Made by a program: the position numbers and the translations under genes. A DNA stretch of 64,000 nucleotides, taken from an uncultured Helicobacter sp. Its GTDB lineage: Bacteria > Campylobacterota > Campylobacteria > Campylobacterales > Helicobacteraceae. The notes under the pieces were generated by a model. The model worked only from the letters and a program-made list of their open reading frames with translations. It did no database searches and was not told the DNA's origin. This document shows positions 24,551 through 34,396 of this stretch, in pieces (within the stretch, counting starts at the first letter, position 1; each line of letters opens with the position of its first letter). The DNA is taken from assembly GCF_937906905.1 (NCBI RefSeq), contig NZ_CALERY010000002.1, forward strand, positions 1 to 64,000, given 5' to 3'.

Positions 24551-26805
24551 ATGAATACGCGGATACAATCAATGCTATGGATATGGATTATATGGAGTGT
24601 GCTTTGCGCTGGGGTGAGTGTGGTGATTTTTGGGCTTAATCAATATGCCAAATCCCACACTTGGCGCGCAGATTTTACATATCTAGCAAGTGCGCAGAAT
24701 TCCCCCCCCCCCCCATATTGGGCGATTGTGCCACCACGAGCAATCTTCTCTCGCAGTATTGTTATAGACTGAAGCTATATTTTCCTAGCAATATTTTTCG
24801 CGCACAAAAAGACATCACACTTCTAGCTGATAAAGAAACGCTCGAGCTACACACTTCCCCTGCTCTATCGCAAGATTCCATCATGCAAATCAAACACGCT
24901 CTTTTATTTGACAAAAATCGAATCCTTCTCACCACAGACACAATACTCGATGAAATAACAGGAAGCATAACTTACACCATAGAAATGCATCTCTACAAAA
25001 AGATTTTTGTCATTTGGCTACTCATAAGCGTGATTATCATCGTGTGGCGCGCTGGTTCTCTTTACTACCATAAAATCCAATCTTTGGCTACTAAGTGCTT
25101 AGTGCATGTGGATATCCCCCATGCACCTTTTGTAGAATCTAACTCCTATGCCACCTCCAGCAATCACATGCAAGCAGATTCTACTAGGAGTGCCAAACTT
25201 ATTTTTCTGCTCTGCTTTGGTATTTTTGTCATAGGCTTTGGACTGCGTTTTGGCTATATGCTGCAAAAAGTTGATTTACATGGCGATGAAGCATGGTCGA
25301 TAGCAATCACATCAAACTCTCACCGATGCCTTTGGGGTGGGACATGCAAAGATGGTGTATGGTATGGCAAAGAAGCTAAAGAGCGAGAATTTTGGCACGA
25401 TAAAAGTTTTTCAAATGCGCTTGCTGATATTGCAAATCTCTATCTCACAAACAACGGCGATAGTCATTCGCATGCTGATCTTTACTATATCCTTTTGCGG
25501 CTATGGCATATTGGTGTGCAAACTGGGGATTTAGACTGGATAATCCAGCGCGCTGTGGGGCTCAATCTCTTTGTATTCTACCCGCTGGCGTGTTTGTTTG
25601 CGTTTTTGCTTGGGAGAAGGCTCTTTGGCACTAGCTATGCGCTCGTAGCATTTCTCGCGCTGGCAATGCTTAATGGCGCAAGCATTTCTACTACTATGCT
25701 CATGCGGGAATATGCCTTGCAGCAGTGCATGTTTTTGGGATTTGCGTGGATTATGGTGCGGCTGTATTGTAAGGAGTCTTTGACAAAAGTCGATTATGTC
25801 TTGGGCGCGATTATCACTGCTTGTTTGCTGCTTAGTGGATATTTCACGATTCTCTTTGTCGCGGTGGCTTTTGGGGTGATGTGGTTTCTCTCATCAGGAC
25901 GCGATGTAAAGCATAGTAGGCAAGTAAGCAGAGCAAAATCGCTTGCAAAAATCGCCATACTTAGTCTCATCTGCACCTTTGCGCTCTATCCTATATACCA
26001 CAAAGGGTTTTTAGGTGGGCATGCACAGAGCGCTGCAGATAAAATAGGCGACTCGCTGCAAAATTTCCTAGAGTCCATACATGTGTATGGGCAAATTTTG
26101 CTACAAGATATTTTTACCCCACTACTACTATGCGCTATGGCTCTAGCAGCGATCTGGATTGTCATACAAACTCGAGCAAATAAAGCAAATTTAGCACAAA
26201 CAGGGCTTGGGTATTTCTCCAGTAGGGAATGTTTCCTAGCATTTGGTCTTGGCATACTTGCGCTTGGCTTTGGCGCGGTGGTGATGTATCTAGCTCCGTG
26301 GAAGATTCTGCGCTTTGTTATGGCTGTTTTTCCTTTAGTGAGTTTGCTCATCGTGCTGCCATTTGTGCCGCTACTAGAGCGCAAAAATCTATGGGCAAAA
26401 GGTGTTTTGCTGCTGTTTGGACTAAGCTTAGCACTCTATCATAATGTGGGCTTTTTGCGCTACCCACATTATGAGAATTTCTCTTCAGAGCCAATCTACC
26501 AAATGGAACCAATACTCTCTAAAGAGCTTAGCGATAACTACACAATCCCCACGATTTACAATCATGCAGATGGCTATTTGGCTACTAGGGCAATCCCATA
26601 TTTTCATGATTTACGCTTGTATCATTTTGTTATGGATTCTAGGCAGGCTCTAGAGAGAGTTCGAGCATTTGATGAGTGCTTTTTTATCACACGACTACCA
26701 CTAGAGACTATCCAGGAGTATTTAGGTAATGCGTATAAAGTGCATTTTACGCAGCGAGCTTTCGCTATCATGCGCTACCACATTACCAAAACCACAAAGC
26801 ACTAG
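24551..26805 (+). CDS. Phase-variable GT-C-type glycosyltransferase (frameshifted at C13)
   Basis: The ATG at 24551 (AAGGA upstream) gives an N-terminal membrane segment (LWIWIIWSVLCAGVSVVIFG), then runs into a C13 tract and stops at 24772. The rest of the protein is in the +1 register and open to 26805. Either 14 or 11 C would join them into about 750 aa, so the gene is OFF in this sequence. The long part has about ten membrane segments and a DLHGDEAWS motif just after one of them, like the acidic catalytic loop of GT39/ArnT-type lipid-linked sugar transferases. A periplasmic C-terminal domain follows. The target is unknown, presumably LPS or surface glycan. Family assignment is moderate. 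Confidence 0.75.
24702..24714 (+). repeat. Poly-C tract (C13), slipped-strand contingency site
   Basis: Thirteen consecutive C within the coding region of the membrane glycosyltransferase-like gene, about 150 bases into it. The upstream reading frame and the downstream 700-codon frame differ by exactly one register across it. Tracts of this length in Helicobacter and Campylobacter vary by slippage during replication. Confidence 0.93.
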
Positions 26806-26813
26806 AATCTAAC

Positions 26814-27398
26814 TTATAGAAGCCCTTGTAGCTCTGCGAGCTGGGCGCTTTGTGCGCGAAGTGTGAGCTGCACACCATGAGCAAGAAACTCCCGCGCGCA
26901 AATCTCTACACCAAGCCTTTTGGCATGATACTCCACTCCGCGTAGCGCAGCGTATCCCACCATGATTTGCATAGATTCTAGTAGGCAAAATGGCACGATA
27001 TGCTCTTGCATAGATTCTAGCGCAAGCTGCGCAGCCCTAGTGTAAGCGCGCACCAGCCCACCCACACCAAGCAGCGTTCCACCAAAATACCGCACCACGA
27101 TCACCGCACAATCCACCAGCTCCGCCCCACGAAGCACATTGAGCACAGGCACACCAGAGCTGCCTTTAGGCTCGCCATCATCGCTACCACGCTCTAGAAT
27201 CTGCCCCTCCCTATACGCGCGAAACGCATAGACAAAATGCACTGCCTTTGGGTGCATGGATTTTAGCGCTTCAAGGCTAGGCTCAAACGCCGCCAATGGC
27301 ACAAGCACACTTAAAAATTTCGAGCCTTTGCACTCATACATATCCAAACCCCTAGAATCCAGCACCTCATCGCTAAAACTAGATTCCAGGGTTTTCAT
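26814..27398 (-). CDS. yigZ: IMPACT/YigZ-family protein
   Basis: A 194-aa member of the UPF0029/IMPACT family. Motifs: KGSKFLSVLVPL at the N-terminus, AVHFVYAFR and DDGEPKGSSGVPVLNVL, then VVRYFGGTLLGVGGLVRAYT. The biochemical role is uncertain; homologues are connected with translation control or nucleic-acid binding. ATG at 27398 is preferred over a TTG three codons upstream. Convergent with the phase-variable gene and just downstream of the UbiD-family gene (19-bp gap). Confidence 0.9.
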   Translation of the reverse strand: MKTLESSFSDEVLDSRGLDMYECKGSKFLSVLVPLAAFEPSLEALKSMHPKAVHFVYAFRAYREGQILERGSDDGEPKGSSGVPVLNVLRGAELVDCAVIVVRYFGGTLLGVGGLVRAYTRAAQLALESMQEHIVPFCLLESMQIMVGYAALRGVEYHAKRLGVEICAREFLAHGVQLTLRAQSAQLAELQGLL

Positions 27399-27417
27399 AA
27401 AGCGCAATCCCTAGAAT

Positions 27418-29334
27418 CTAGCGCGCGTTAGATTCTGGTGTGGTAGGGCTGTGGCAGATATGAAAGTCATGCAACATTTGCTCACTAATCTCAAAGCCCT
27501 TTTCCCGCAGCGCTTGGATAACCTCTGGGCTACAATCTGTCTCCATAGGCCAAGCGCGCGGGTGCGTAGCAGATTCAAGCTTATCTCTAGCATCGATGAA
27601 AACCTGCTCGCCCAGCACACGCACATCGCGCTTAGCATCGATATTATTCACAACGCGCCACACAAGCATATAGGGATTATCAAGGTCATTTTTCTGCACA
27701 TCGACAAACACCCCAATCCGCAGGCAATCCGCTAACACACCCCATACCTCCACATCATCAAGCAGCCTAGAATCCGCTCCCTCCACACCAATAACTGCTA
27801 TTGGCGTAGCGCACTGCATGCCATACTGGCGCACCAGTGTAACCCGCACGCCCACCGCTCTGGAATCCAGCGCATTGCGTATAGCTACTAGAAGCGCTTC
27901 ATCGCTGATGGGCTGGAGTTGTATGTGCGAGTCTTTAGGGTTTTGAAGTTTTTTAGACTCTTGCCCTTGCGTATGAGAATCTAGCGGTGCAGTCGCATCA
28001 AGCCCTAATTTCCCACCATAGGCATATTCTGGGCTTGCATGATCAAGCGCATCACACACGCCTTCGCTAATGAGAATCCTACGAGTAGAAAAGCGATTTA
28101 GAATATAGCACAAGAGATTTGGATAGTCTGTGAGCTCTGGTGCGTCCTCTCCCACAAAAATCGCATGCTTTACAAAGCTCATCTGCCCCACACCCCAAAA
28201 CGCGTGCATAATCTGCTTGGCATGCCCTGGGTATTGCGGCGCGATTTTAGCAAGGATTAGGTTATGAAACACGCCATTTTCTGGCATATTGTAGTCTAGT
28301 AGCCCATGCGCACTAGTTTGGAGTAGCGGGAGAAATACTCGCTCGGTTAGATATCCCATGTATTTATCTTCGAGAGGGGGTTTGCCCACCACGGTAGCTG
28401 GGTAAATCGGGCGGGGTTTGTGCGTAATGGCAGTGATCTCTAGCACAGGATAAGGCTCGATAGGCGTATAGAATCCCGTATGATCGCCAAATGGTCCCTC
28501 ATCAAGCATTTTGCTCGTATCTACAAAGCCCTCGATGATGATATCCACATCTGCTGGCACGCTTATGGGGTTGGTAAGGCAGCGCACAAGTCTTGGGCGT
28601 TTGCGCTTGATAAGCCCATAGAGCATGAGCTCATAGATTCCATGCGGAAGCGGGGCTTGCCCGCACCATGTGTAGAGCGGATCACCGCCTAGAGCTATGG
28701 TTACAGGCATTTTCTGCCCTGCTTTTTTATACTCGTGAAAAAAATGTGTAGAATCTTTATGGATCTGCCAGTGCAGCCCTAGCGTGGATTTGCCATGAAC
28801 TTGGAGGCGATAGAGACCTAGATTTTTACGCTTGCCATCAAGGCTTTGGGTATAAACCTGCCCCATGGTGATAAATGGCGCGCTATCATGCTTCCATGTG
28901 GTAAGAATTGGCAGCTTATAGAGATCGATATTATCCCCCATATAGCGCACTGCCTGCGCGCTAGAGTGTCGCACAAGCTTTGGCAGAGTAAAGCGGAGAA
29001 TCGAGTAGCGCTTAAGCGCAGAGAGCATGGCTTTGAAGCCTTTTGGGGGAGCGAGATTGAGCAGGGATTTTATCAGTGCAGCGATTGACTCTGGTGGCTG
29101 GGTGGCAATAAGCTCTGTGCGCTTAAATGAGCCAAACACATTCATAAACACAGGGATATCAAACTCCACGCCCCTTGCCCTATCCACAGGCTTGGTAAAG
29201 AGCAAGGCTTTGCCACCGCCTGGCTTTTTGACTTCAAGGTAGGCTAGGTGGGGGATCTCTAGGTGGATATCAAGCGGTGTATCGATAATTTTTAGCTCAT
29301 CATGCTGTGTGAATAATTCTATTGTTTTTTCCAT
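27418..29334 (-). CDS. UbiD-family decarboxylase, menaquinone (futalosine) pathway type
   Basis: 638-aa prenylated-FMN-dependent decarboxylase of the UbiD superfamily. Motifs: ATVVGKPPLEDKYMGY, EGPFGDHTGFY and VPADVDIIIEG. Proteins of this length in epsilonproteobacteria are assigned to a decarboxylation in the futalosine menaquinone route; that is family knowledge. A motif-rich insertion (DSHTQGQESKKLQNPKDSH) lies near residue 465. ATG 29334 has GGAGAG upstream; a frame 27 codons longer has none. Confidence 0.88.
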   Translation of the reverse strand: MEKTIELFTQHDELKIIDTPLDIHLEIPHLAYLEVKKPGGGKALLFTKPVDRARGVEFDIPVFMNVFGSFKRTELIATQPPESIAALIKSLLNLAPPKGFKAMLSALKRYSILRFTLPKLVRHSSAQAVRYMGDNIDLYKLPILTTWKHDSAPFITMGQVYTQSLDGKRKNLGLYRLQVHGKSTLGLHWQIHKDSTHFFHEYKKAGQKMPVTIALGGDPLYTWCGQAPLPHGIYELMLYGLIKRKRPRLVRCLTNPISVPADVDIIIEGFVDTSKMLDEGPFGDHTGFYTPIEPYPVLEITAITHKPRPIYPATVVGKPPLEDKYMGYLTERVFLPLLQTSAHGLLDYNMPENGVFHNLILAKIAPQYPGHAKQIMHAFWGVGQMSFVKHAIFVGEDAPELTDYPNLLCYILNRFSTRRILISEGVCDALDHASPEYAYGGKLGLDATAPLDSHTQGQESKKLQNPKDSHIQLQPISDEALLVAIRNALDSRAVGVRVTLVRQYGMQCATPIAVIGVEGADSRLLDDVEVWGVLADCLRIGVFVDVQKNDLDNPYMLVWRVVNNIDAKRDVRVLGEQVFIDARDKLESATHPRAWPMETDCSPEVIQALREKGFEISEQMLHDFHICHSPTTPESNAR

Positions 29335-29386
29335 ATTCTCTCCAAAACATCTCCAAGCTCTTAGCGTGATATGCGAGTGAGCGCGC

Positions 29387-29392
29387 ATTATA
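29387..29392 (-). promoter_or_regulatory. -10 box (TATAATGCGCG) for the UbiD-family gene
   Basis: TATAAT then GCGCG on the minus strand, about 55 bp before the start; divergent from the mltD promoter 30 bp away. Confidence 0.6.
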
Positions 29393-29422
29393 GTATCTTT
29401 TATCTTATTTATCATAATCTGC

Positions 29423-29428
29423 TACAAT
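29423..29428 (+). promoter_or_regulatory. -10 box (TACAATGCGCG) for mltD-rlpA
   Basis: TACAAT then GCGCG, about 85 bp before the GTG start of mltD. Confidence 0.5.
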
Positions 29429-29510
29429 GCGCGGCTTTATCACAAAGAGTGGATCAAGATTGCATAAACTCGCAAGCAAACTACCTTAAGAATCTATATT
29501 AGGAGTATTT

Positions 29511-30686
29511 GTGCGCTGTAAGACACAAAATCTATACCACAAATTCTACGAAAGCTTTCATAAAAGCTATAAGGCTTGCCATGAGAGCCTAAATAGCTGG
29601 CTGAAGCTCCCCCTAGTCTGTGTAGCACTCATCACTAGCCAAGTGAGTGCAGGAGGATTTATCCCCGATAAATACGCTACCTCCACACTAAATTCCCTAG
29701 GTGTTGGCACGGAGTTTTTGCACTCTCTCCAGTCTAATGTCCTTCTCCAATCCGCAAGCACCGATACGCGCTGGGTGCGGTTTGTAGATCAGTTTGACTC
29801 TAGCTATGAGTTTATCCCAATCATTCGCTCCATGATCGCGCAATCAGGAATCCCGCAGGAGTTTTTGTTCCTAGCGATGGCAGAATCTGGATTCTCCTCT
29901 AGGGCATATAGCAAAAAGCGCGCGGTGGGAATTTGGCAGTTCATGCCATATACTGCAAAGGATCTTGGACTTGTGATCAACGACTATGTCGATGAGCGTC
30001 GCGACCCTATCAAAAGCACGCGCGCCGCGATTAAGTATCTGCAGTTTCTCTACAACTCCACAGGACAGTGGTATCTAGCAGCCATGGCATATAACTGCGG
30101 GCTAGGGCGACTCAAAAAGGCAATTGAACGCGCGCAATCCAGCGAGCTAGAAGTGCTACTTGATGAGCAAGCCAAATATCTCCCAGCCGAGACGCGCCAA
30201 TATATCCGCACGATTTTAAGCATGTCTTTAGCCTTTAGCAATGCGCCAAAAATGCAAGCCCTCGATCGTGAATACCTGCTAAATCGCGGGGCATTTGACA
30301 CACTAGCCCAAGTGCAGGTAAAAGGCGGCACGCTGCTAGCGAGTATCGCAGCAGCAGCTGGCATGAGTTTAGAAGACATCAAAAAATACAATCGCCATTT
30401 CACCTACAATTTTCTCCCCCAATCCAGCAAGGAATACGCTATCTATATCCCCTATGATAAGCTTGCCTATTTCAAGCAAAATTTCGATCCAAACGCACTG
30501 CCTACCTCCAAATTCGTCTTCCACAAAGTCAAACAAGGCGAGAGCCTAGCCTCAATCGCCAAAAAATACGGCATAAGCGTGCAGGAACTCAAGCTTAGTA
30601 ACAATTTCTCGAGCAAGCAAGTGATTTTTGCAAATCAAAAGCTTGTGATTCCACTGCTCGTGCCACAAAAAATCGCGCAAAACTAG
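29511..30686 (+). CDS. mltD: Membrane-bound lytic murein transglycosylase D (LysM)
   Basis: Cleaves peptidoglycan glycan strands. The SLT domain carries catalytic Glu125 in FLFLAMAESGFSSRAYSKK, followed by AVGIWQFMPYTAKDLGL and MAYNCGLGRLKKAI. A LysM domain is at the C-terminus (HKVKQGESLASIAKKYGISV). A hydrophobic N-terminus (LKLPLVCVALITSQVSAGG) serves as signal sequence. Translation begins at GTG with AGGAG 5 bases upstream. rlpA starts 1 bp after the stop, so the two wall enzymes form an operon. Confidence 0.93.
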   Translation: MRCKTQNLYHKFYESFHKSYKACHESLNSWLKLPLVCVALITSQVSAGGFIPDKYATSTLNSLGVGTEFLHSLQSNVLLQSASTDTRWVRFVDQFDSSYEFIPIIRSMIAQSGIPQEFLFLAMAESGFSSRAYSKKRAVGIWQFMPYTAKDLGLVINDYVDERRDPIKSTRAAIKYLQFLYNSTGQWYLAAMAYNCGLGRLKKAIERAQSSELEVLLDEQAKYLPAETRQYIRTILSMSLAFSNAPKMQALDREYLLNRGAFDTLAQVQVKGGTLLASIAAAAGMSLEDIKKYNRHFTYNFLPQSSKEYAIYIPYDKLAYFKQNFDPNALPTSKFVFHKVKQGESLASIAKKYGISVQELKLSNNFSSKQVIFANQKLVIPLLVPQKIAQN

Positions 30687-30687
30687 C

Positions 30688-31710
30688 ATGATCTCCCCTA
30701 CGAGCGCGCGCACATTTTTCTCTAGCTTTTTTATATCATGTAGCGCGCTTGTGGTATGTGTAGCACTGGGCTTAAGTGGCTGCGCAAACGAGAGCGTATA
30801 TCGCGGTGGGATTGGCGCGTTTAAAGACTACGACTCGCTCGATCTCTATCGCTCCACAGGCTCACATACGCCAAACTATACCAACCAAGCCTTTGGTGGC
30901 GATGTCTTCGCACTAGGACATCTTGGCAAAAGTAGCTCGGGCACTTCGGGTGGGTTTAGCGCCAATAATGCTCCGGCAGATAGCTTTAGCGGGAACGATG
31001 GCTCACTGCTAGCAGGCATGCGAGAGAGTGAGGCGATCCAGCGTGCTACCATGCGCCCCTATCAAATCGCTGGGAAGTGGTATTACCCCACGCAAGTCAA
31101 AGTGGGTAAGACTTTTGATGGCATTGCTAGCTGGTATGGTCCAAATTTCCACGCCAAAGCCACTTCAAATGGCGAGACATACAACATGCACGCCCACACA
31201 GCAGCTAGCAAAACTCTGCCGATGAATACGATTGTAAAAGTGTTCAACAAAGATAATGGCAAGACGACGATTGTGCGCATAAATGATCGCGGTCCTTTTG
31301 TCGATGGGCGCATTATCGATCTCTCCAACGCCGCAGCAAAAGACATAGATATGGTGCAAAAAGGCACAGCAAAGGTGCGGATAGAAGTCATAGGCTTTGG
31401 CGGCAAGGTCGATAAACACTACCAAAACTCGCTTAGTATCTCAAGCGAAGCGATTCAAGATGAGTTTGAAACCAGCGATGATGAAAATCTCGTCGTCTCT
31501 GGTGGCTCTTTCTCACTGCAGCTAGGCGTGTTTAAGCAAAAAAGCGGCGCAGAATCTGTGCAGCAAAAATACAGCGACACAAACTACAACGCCACAATCA
31601 AAGAGCAAGATGGCTTGTATCGGGTATTTCTACAAGGATTTCAAAGTGAAGAAGAAGCCCAAGATTTTGCCAAATCCCACAATCTAAGTCCCGTCATCGT
31701 GCGCGACTAG
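30688..31710 (+). CDS. rlpA: RlpA septal-ring lytic transglycosylase, lipoprotein with SPOR domain
   Basis: Lipoprotein signal ending LGLSGC (lipidated Cys32). The double-psi beta-barrel domain (GIASWYGPNFHAKATSNGE, then NDRGPFVDGRIIDLS) cuts peptidoglycan lacking stem peptides. A C-terminal SPOR domain (FSLQLGVFKQKSGAESVQQ, then VFLQGFQSEEEAQDFA) binds such denuded glycan at division sites. At 340 aa it is normal. The gene directly follows mltD. Confidence 0.94.
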   Translation: MISPTSARTFFSSFFISCSALVVCVALGLSGCANESVYRGGIGAFKDYDSLDLYRSTGSHTPNYTNQAFGGDVFALGHLGKSSSGTSGGFSANNAPADSFSGNDGSLLAGMRESEAIQRATMRPYQIAGKWYYPTQVKVGKTFDGIASWYGPNFHAKATSNGETYNMHAHTAASKTLPMNTIVKVFNKDNGKTTIVRINDRGPFVDGRIIDLSNAAAKDIDMVQKGTAKVRIEVIGFGGKVDKHYQNSLSISSEAIQDEFETSDDENLVVSGGSFSLQLGVFKQKSGAESVQQKYSDTNYNATIKEQDGLYRVFLQGFQSEEEAQDFAKSHNLSPVIVRD

Positions 31711-31975
31711 CGATTAGACCCTACCACTACAAGCCAAACACCACAGCCTAAGCCCCAGAATCTAGCAAGCAGATTCCAGCGCCCTAGATTCTAGTAGCAC
31801 CCATAGCACGCTGACTTTACATAATCTACACGCCACAATCCCCCAAGCCACGCTCTCCCTAGCCCGCTCCAGCCCTCCGCATAGCAAGCCCTCGCGGCAT
31901 TTCCGCCTAGCTCCTTTAGCTTTCGCATATCGCTACTCTCCCTATTTTTATTTGTCCTTATCTTTTGTCTTTTTG

Positions 31976-31992
31976 GCAGTGCGAAGCACTGC
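31976..31992 (+). terminator. Hairpin downstream of rlpA, possible terminator
   Basis: GCAGTGC-GAA-GCACTGC, a perfect 7-bp stem with a 3-base loop, followed by GACTTTTAATAAATATTT. It could terminate mltD-rlpA transcription, although it lies 266 bp after the rlpA stop and the T-run is imperfect. Confidence 0.45.
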
Positions 31993-32012
31993 GACTTTTA
32001 ATAAATATTTAA

Positions 32013-32023
32013 GGGGGGGGGGG
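32013..32023 (+). repeat. Poly-G tract (G11) upstream of the ATP-grasp gene
   Basis: Eleven consecutive G between an AT-rich stretch and a -10-like TAGAAT. It lies outside any supported coding frame. Because it directly abuts the -10-like hexamer, length changes would alter promoter spacing, a known mode of phase variation. Confidence 0.85.
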
Positions 32024-32024
32024 A

Positions 32025-32030
32025 TAGAAT
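32025..32030 (+). promoter_or_regulatory. Possible -10 box (TAGAATGCGAG) next to the G tract
   Basis: TAGAAT followed by GCGAG resembles the TATAATGCGCG promoters elsewhere in the window. It starts 1 base after the G11 tract and about 115 bp before the ATP-grasp start. Confidence 0.4.
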
Positions 32031-32143
32031 GCGAGCCGCATCTCGCCTAGCCCCCATACACCACATACAGGGCTATGTCCAAGACTTGTCATAGAATCTA
32101 GGCACAAGAGAGCACAAGCGTCACTCCAGACTAGGACATCACT

Positions 32144-33304
32144 ATGAGTATTCTTGCCTCCACCTATCGCACATTTCTCAAGCCTCTCCGCGCACGCTAC
32201 ACAAGAGCCCAAGCCATGCGCTATTTCCTTGCCAAAACTCAAAGCTACAAATCGCTCCACAACCCACTAAAGCCCTTGCCCCAGGAAGCCAAAGAAGCCT
32301 GCCTAGACTTTTGGAGTCGCTATCTCCCAGCCTCTCGACTCTCTCATACGCTTGATTAGCATACGATTATCTACAATAGCAATCGATTCTGCCCTACACA
32401 TCATGCCTATTTAGATAATGCTTTCTACTACATGCAGATTCTCCCAGCGCTCAATGCCAAAGGCTATGTAGAAGCCCTTGCGGACAAAAACTACGCGGAC
32501 TTACTTTTCACGCCATTCAATCGCCCAAAAAGCATTGCCAAGTGTATCAATGGCGCGTATTTCGTGCAAGAGTATAGCTCGCTAGAAACTCCCAAAACCG
32601 CCCGCATAGATTCTGCAAGCCCTCGCAGCCTGCGAGCAATCAGCAAGCGCGAGCTAATAAGCCTGGTGCGAGACTCTGGGGAATGCGTGATCAAGCCCAC
32701 CAAATCAAACGAAACAGGCTCTGGCAAAGGCGTAGCGCTTATAGAATCTAGCGCGAAAGAGAGCGAGCTAGAAGCGCTGCTCACAAGCTACAAAAGCGAT
32801 TTTATCATTCAGGAGAAAATCTCCCAGTCAAAGTGGCTATCAGCCCTAAACCCCACAAGTATCAACACCTTTCGCATAGTGAGCCTGCTCTGGGAGGGGC
32901 GCGTGGAGATTCTCTCTGCTACGCTGCTCGTAGGCGAGGAGGGGCTCACATCAAATGGCGGGCATTTCCGCATAGGGATTGATCTAGCACAAGGCTGCTT
33001 GCGAGACTTTATTATCCGTGGCAAAGGCGAGCACATAGACTCCCTGCCAAACGCCACCAAAGAGTCGCGCAATCTCCCTATCCCAAATCTCCAAAAGCTC
33101 CTAGATATGGCAAAAGACATGCACTCGCTCCTACCGCATTTCAGGCTCATAGGCTGGGATTTCACGCTGGATTCTAGCGATGAGCCTATGTTTATCGAGC
33201 TAAATCCAGATGTGCCAAGCTGCGAAATCCCAGAGCAGACAAACGAACCGCTTTTCAAAAATCATGAAGAAATCATCACGCTAGCAAGCACATATCGCCC
33301 ATAG
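32144..33304 (+). pseudogene. Sugar-transfer-associated ATP-grasp protein, interrupted by one TAG
   Basis: The ATG at 32144 (AGGA upstream) opens 71 codons, then TAG at 32357-32359. The same frame continues without further stops to 33304. The stretch after the stop (LDNAFYYMQILPALNAKGYV) is still family-like, so this is one gene with a single nonsense codon. The rest is an ATP-grasp domain of the type near glycan genes: CVIKPTKSNETGSGKGVA, LNPTSINTFRIVSLLWEG, SNGGHFRIGID, MFIELNPDVPSCE. ATP-grasp enzymes join a carboxylate to an amine or thiol. Reinitiation at 32432 could give a 290-aa fragment. A sequencing error cannot be excluded. Confidence 0.75.
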
Positions 33305-33310
33305 CCACCC

Positions 33311-34396
33311 ATGCAGCCAAATAACTTTATCCAAACACTTAAGCCCTATATCCCAATCGCACATAAAATCTGGGAAATCCAAGACCAAGGTAATATTATA
33401 AAACTTGATTGGAATGAATCCACCCTACCCCCATCGCCAAAAGTATTCTCCGCTCTCCAGCATGCACTACAAAACGACAAGCTACACTGGTATCCAAACA
33501 CAAAAAACCAAAAACTACTCAATCTACTAAGCACATATACAGAGCTTCCCAATGAGTGTATAGAGATTTTTGCAAGTAGTGATTGCGTGCATGAATTTAT
33601 CTTGCAGGTTTTTGGCACAGCAGGAGAAAGCGTGTGTATTATCGCGCCAACTTACGATAACTTCCGCTCAAGCGCGCAGGGACGAGGGCTAGAAACAATG
33701 TTTTTCTACACAGATGAAAGCGGACATATCAACTGGGAGACACTAGATAGCTTCCTAGAATCCAACCAGCCAAATATGCTCTATCTCTGCAATCCAAACA
33801 ACCCCACTGGCACGCTGCATGACATAGCTTCACTACAAACACTCATTAGCAGGTATGTCAATACGCTATTTATCATCGATGAAGCATATTATGAATTTTG
33901 CGGAATTAGCATAGCCAAAAGAGCGCAAAACACAGAAAATCTCATTGTTACGCGCACATTTTCAAAAGCATTTGGGCTGGCATCATTTCGCATAGGATAC
34001 TGCCTAAGCACACCACAAAACATCGCAGCACTCAATCGCTTACGCAACCCAAAAAATATTCCGCATTTCTCACAAATTGCCGCTATCGCCGCACTAGAGG
34101 ATATTGCATATATGCAAGCGTATGTGAAAGAAGTGCTAGAAGCTAGAGGAGAATTTTTAAAGGCGTTGGATTCTATGCAAGGCTTTAGAGCTTATCGCTC
34201 ACAGGCAAATTTTATCTTTTTGCAATGCGAAAAAGTCGATGAATTATGTGTATTCCTAGAATCCAATAATATTTTTATCCGCAACTATACACATATCCTA
34301 CCAAACCATTGCCGCATAAGTATTGGCACAAAAGAGCAAATGCAAGAAGTAGCAAAATCTTTGCAAATTTTCTGCAAGCAGGACATGCCAAAATGA
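33311..34396 (+). CDS. HisC-like PLP aminotransferase
   Basis: Fold-type I aminotransferase (361 aa) of the histidinol-phosphate aminotransferase subgroup: LDWNESTLPPSP at the N-terminus, YLCNPNNPTGTL, FIIDEAYYEF and the PLP-lysine motif TRTFSKAFGLASFRIGY. It begins 6 bp after the ATP-grasp gene and overlaps the HAD gene by 4 bases. That placement and a visibly more AT-rich composition than flanking genes suggest a specialised role, perhaps making an amino-alcohol phosphate, rather than the main histidine pathway. It could nevertheless serve histidine synthesis; sequence alone cannot decide. Confidence 0.78.
   Translation: MQPNNFIQTLKPYIPIAHKIWEIQDQGNIIKLDWNESTLPPSPKVFSALQHALQNDKLHWYPNTKNQKLLNLLSTYTELPNECIEIFASSDCVHEFILQVFGTAGESVCIIAPTYDNFRSSAQGRGLETMFFYTDESGHINWETLDSFLESNQPNMLYLCNPNNPTGTLHDIASLQTLISRYVNTLFIIDEAYYEFCGISIAKRAQNTENLIVTRTFSKAFGLASFRIGYCLSTPQNIAALNRLRNPKNIPHFSQIAAIAALEDIAYMQAYVKEVLEARGEFLKALDSMQGFRAYRSQANFIFLQCEKVDELCVFLESNNIFIRNYTHILPNHCRISIGTKEQMQEVAKSLQIFCKQDMPK

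Larger units (their letters stand above)
31711..32143. other. 433-bp intergenic region with hairpin, G11 tract and possible promoter
   Basis: No gene is supported here. The first 200 bp are C-rich with several TAGATTCT-type motifs and show no long frame. A T-rich stretch follows, then a perfect hairpin (31976-31992), an AT-rich run, the G11 tract (32013-32023) and TAGAATGCGAG. A 21-codon frame starting at 32029 has no ribosome binding site and is not believed. Confidence 0.6.

Noticed and set aside
32009..32260. Minus-strand 83-codon frame starting before the G11 tract and ending in prolines
   Set aside because: It is antisense to the ATP-grasp start and leader, has no ribosome binding site, and its composition is not protein-like.
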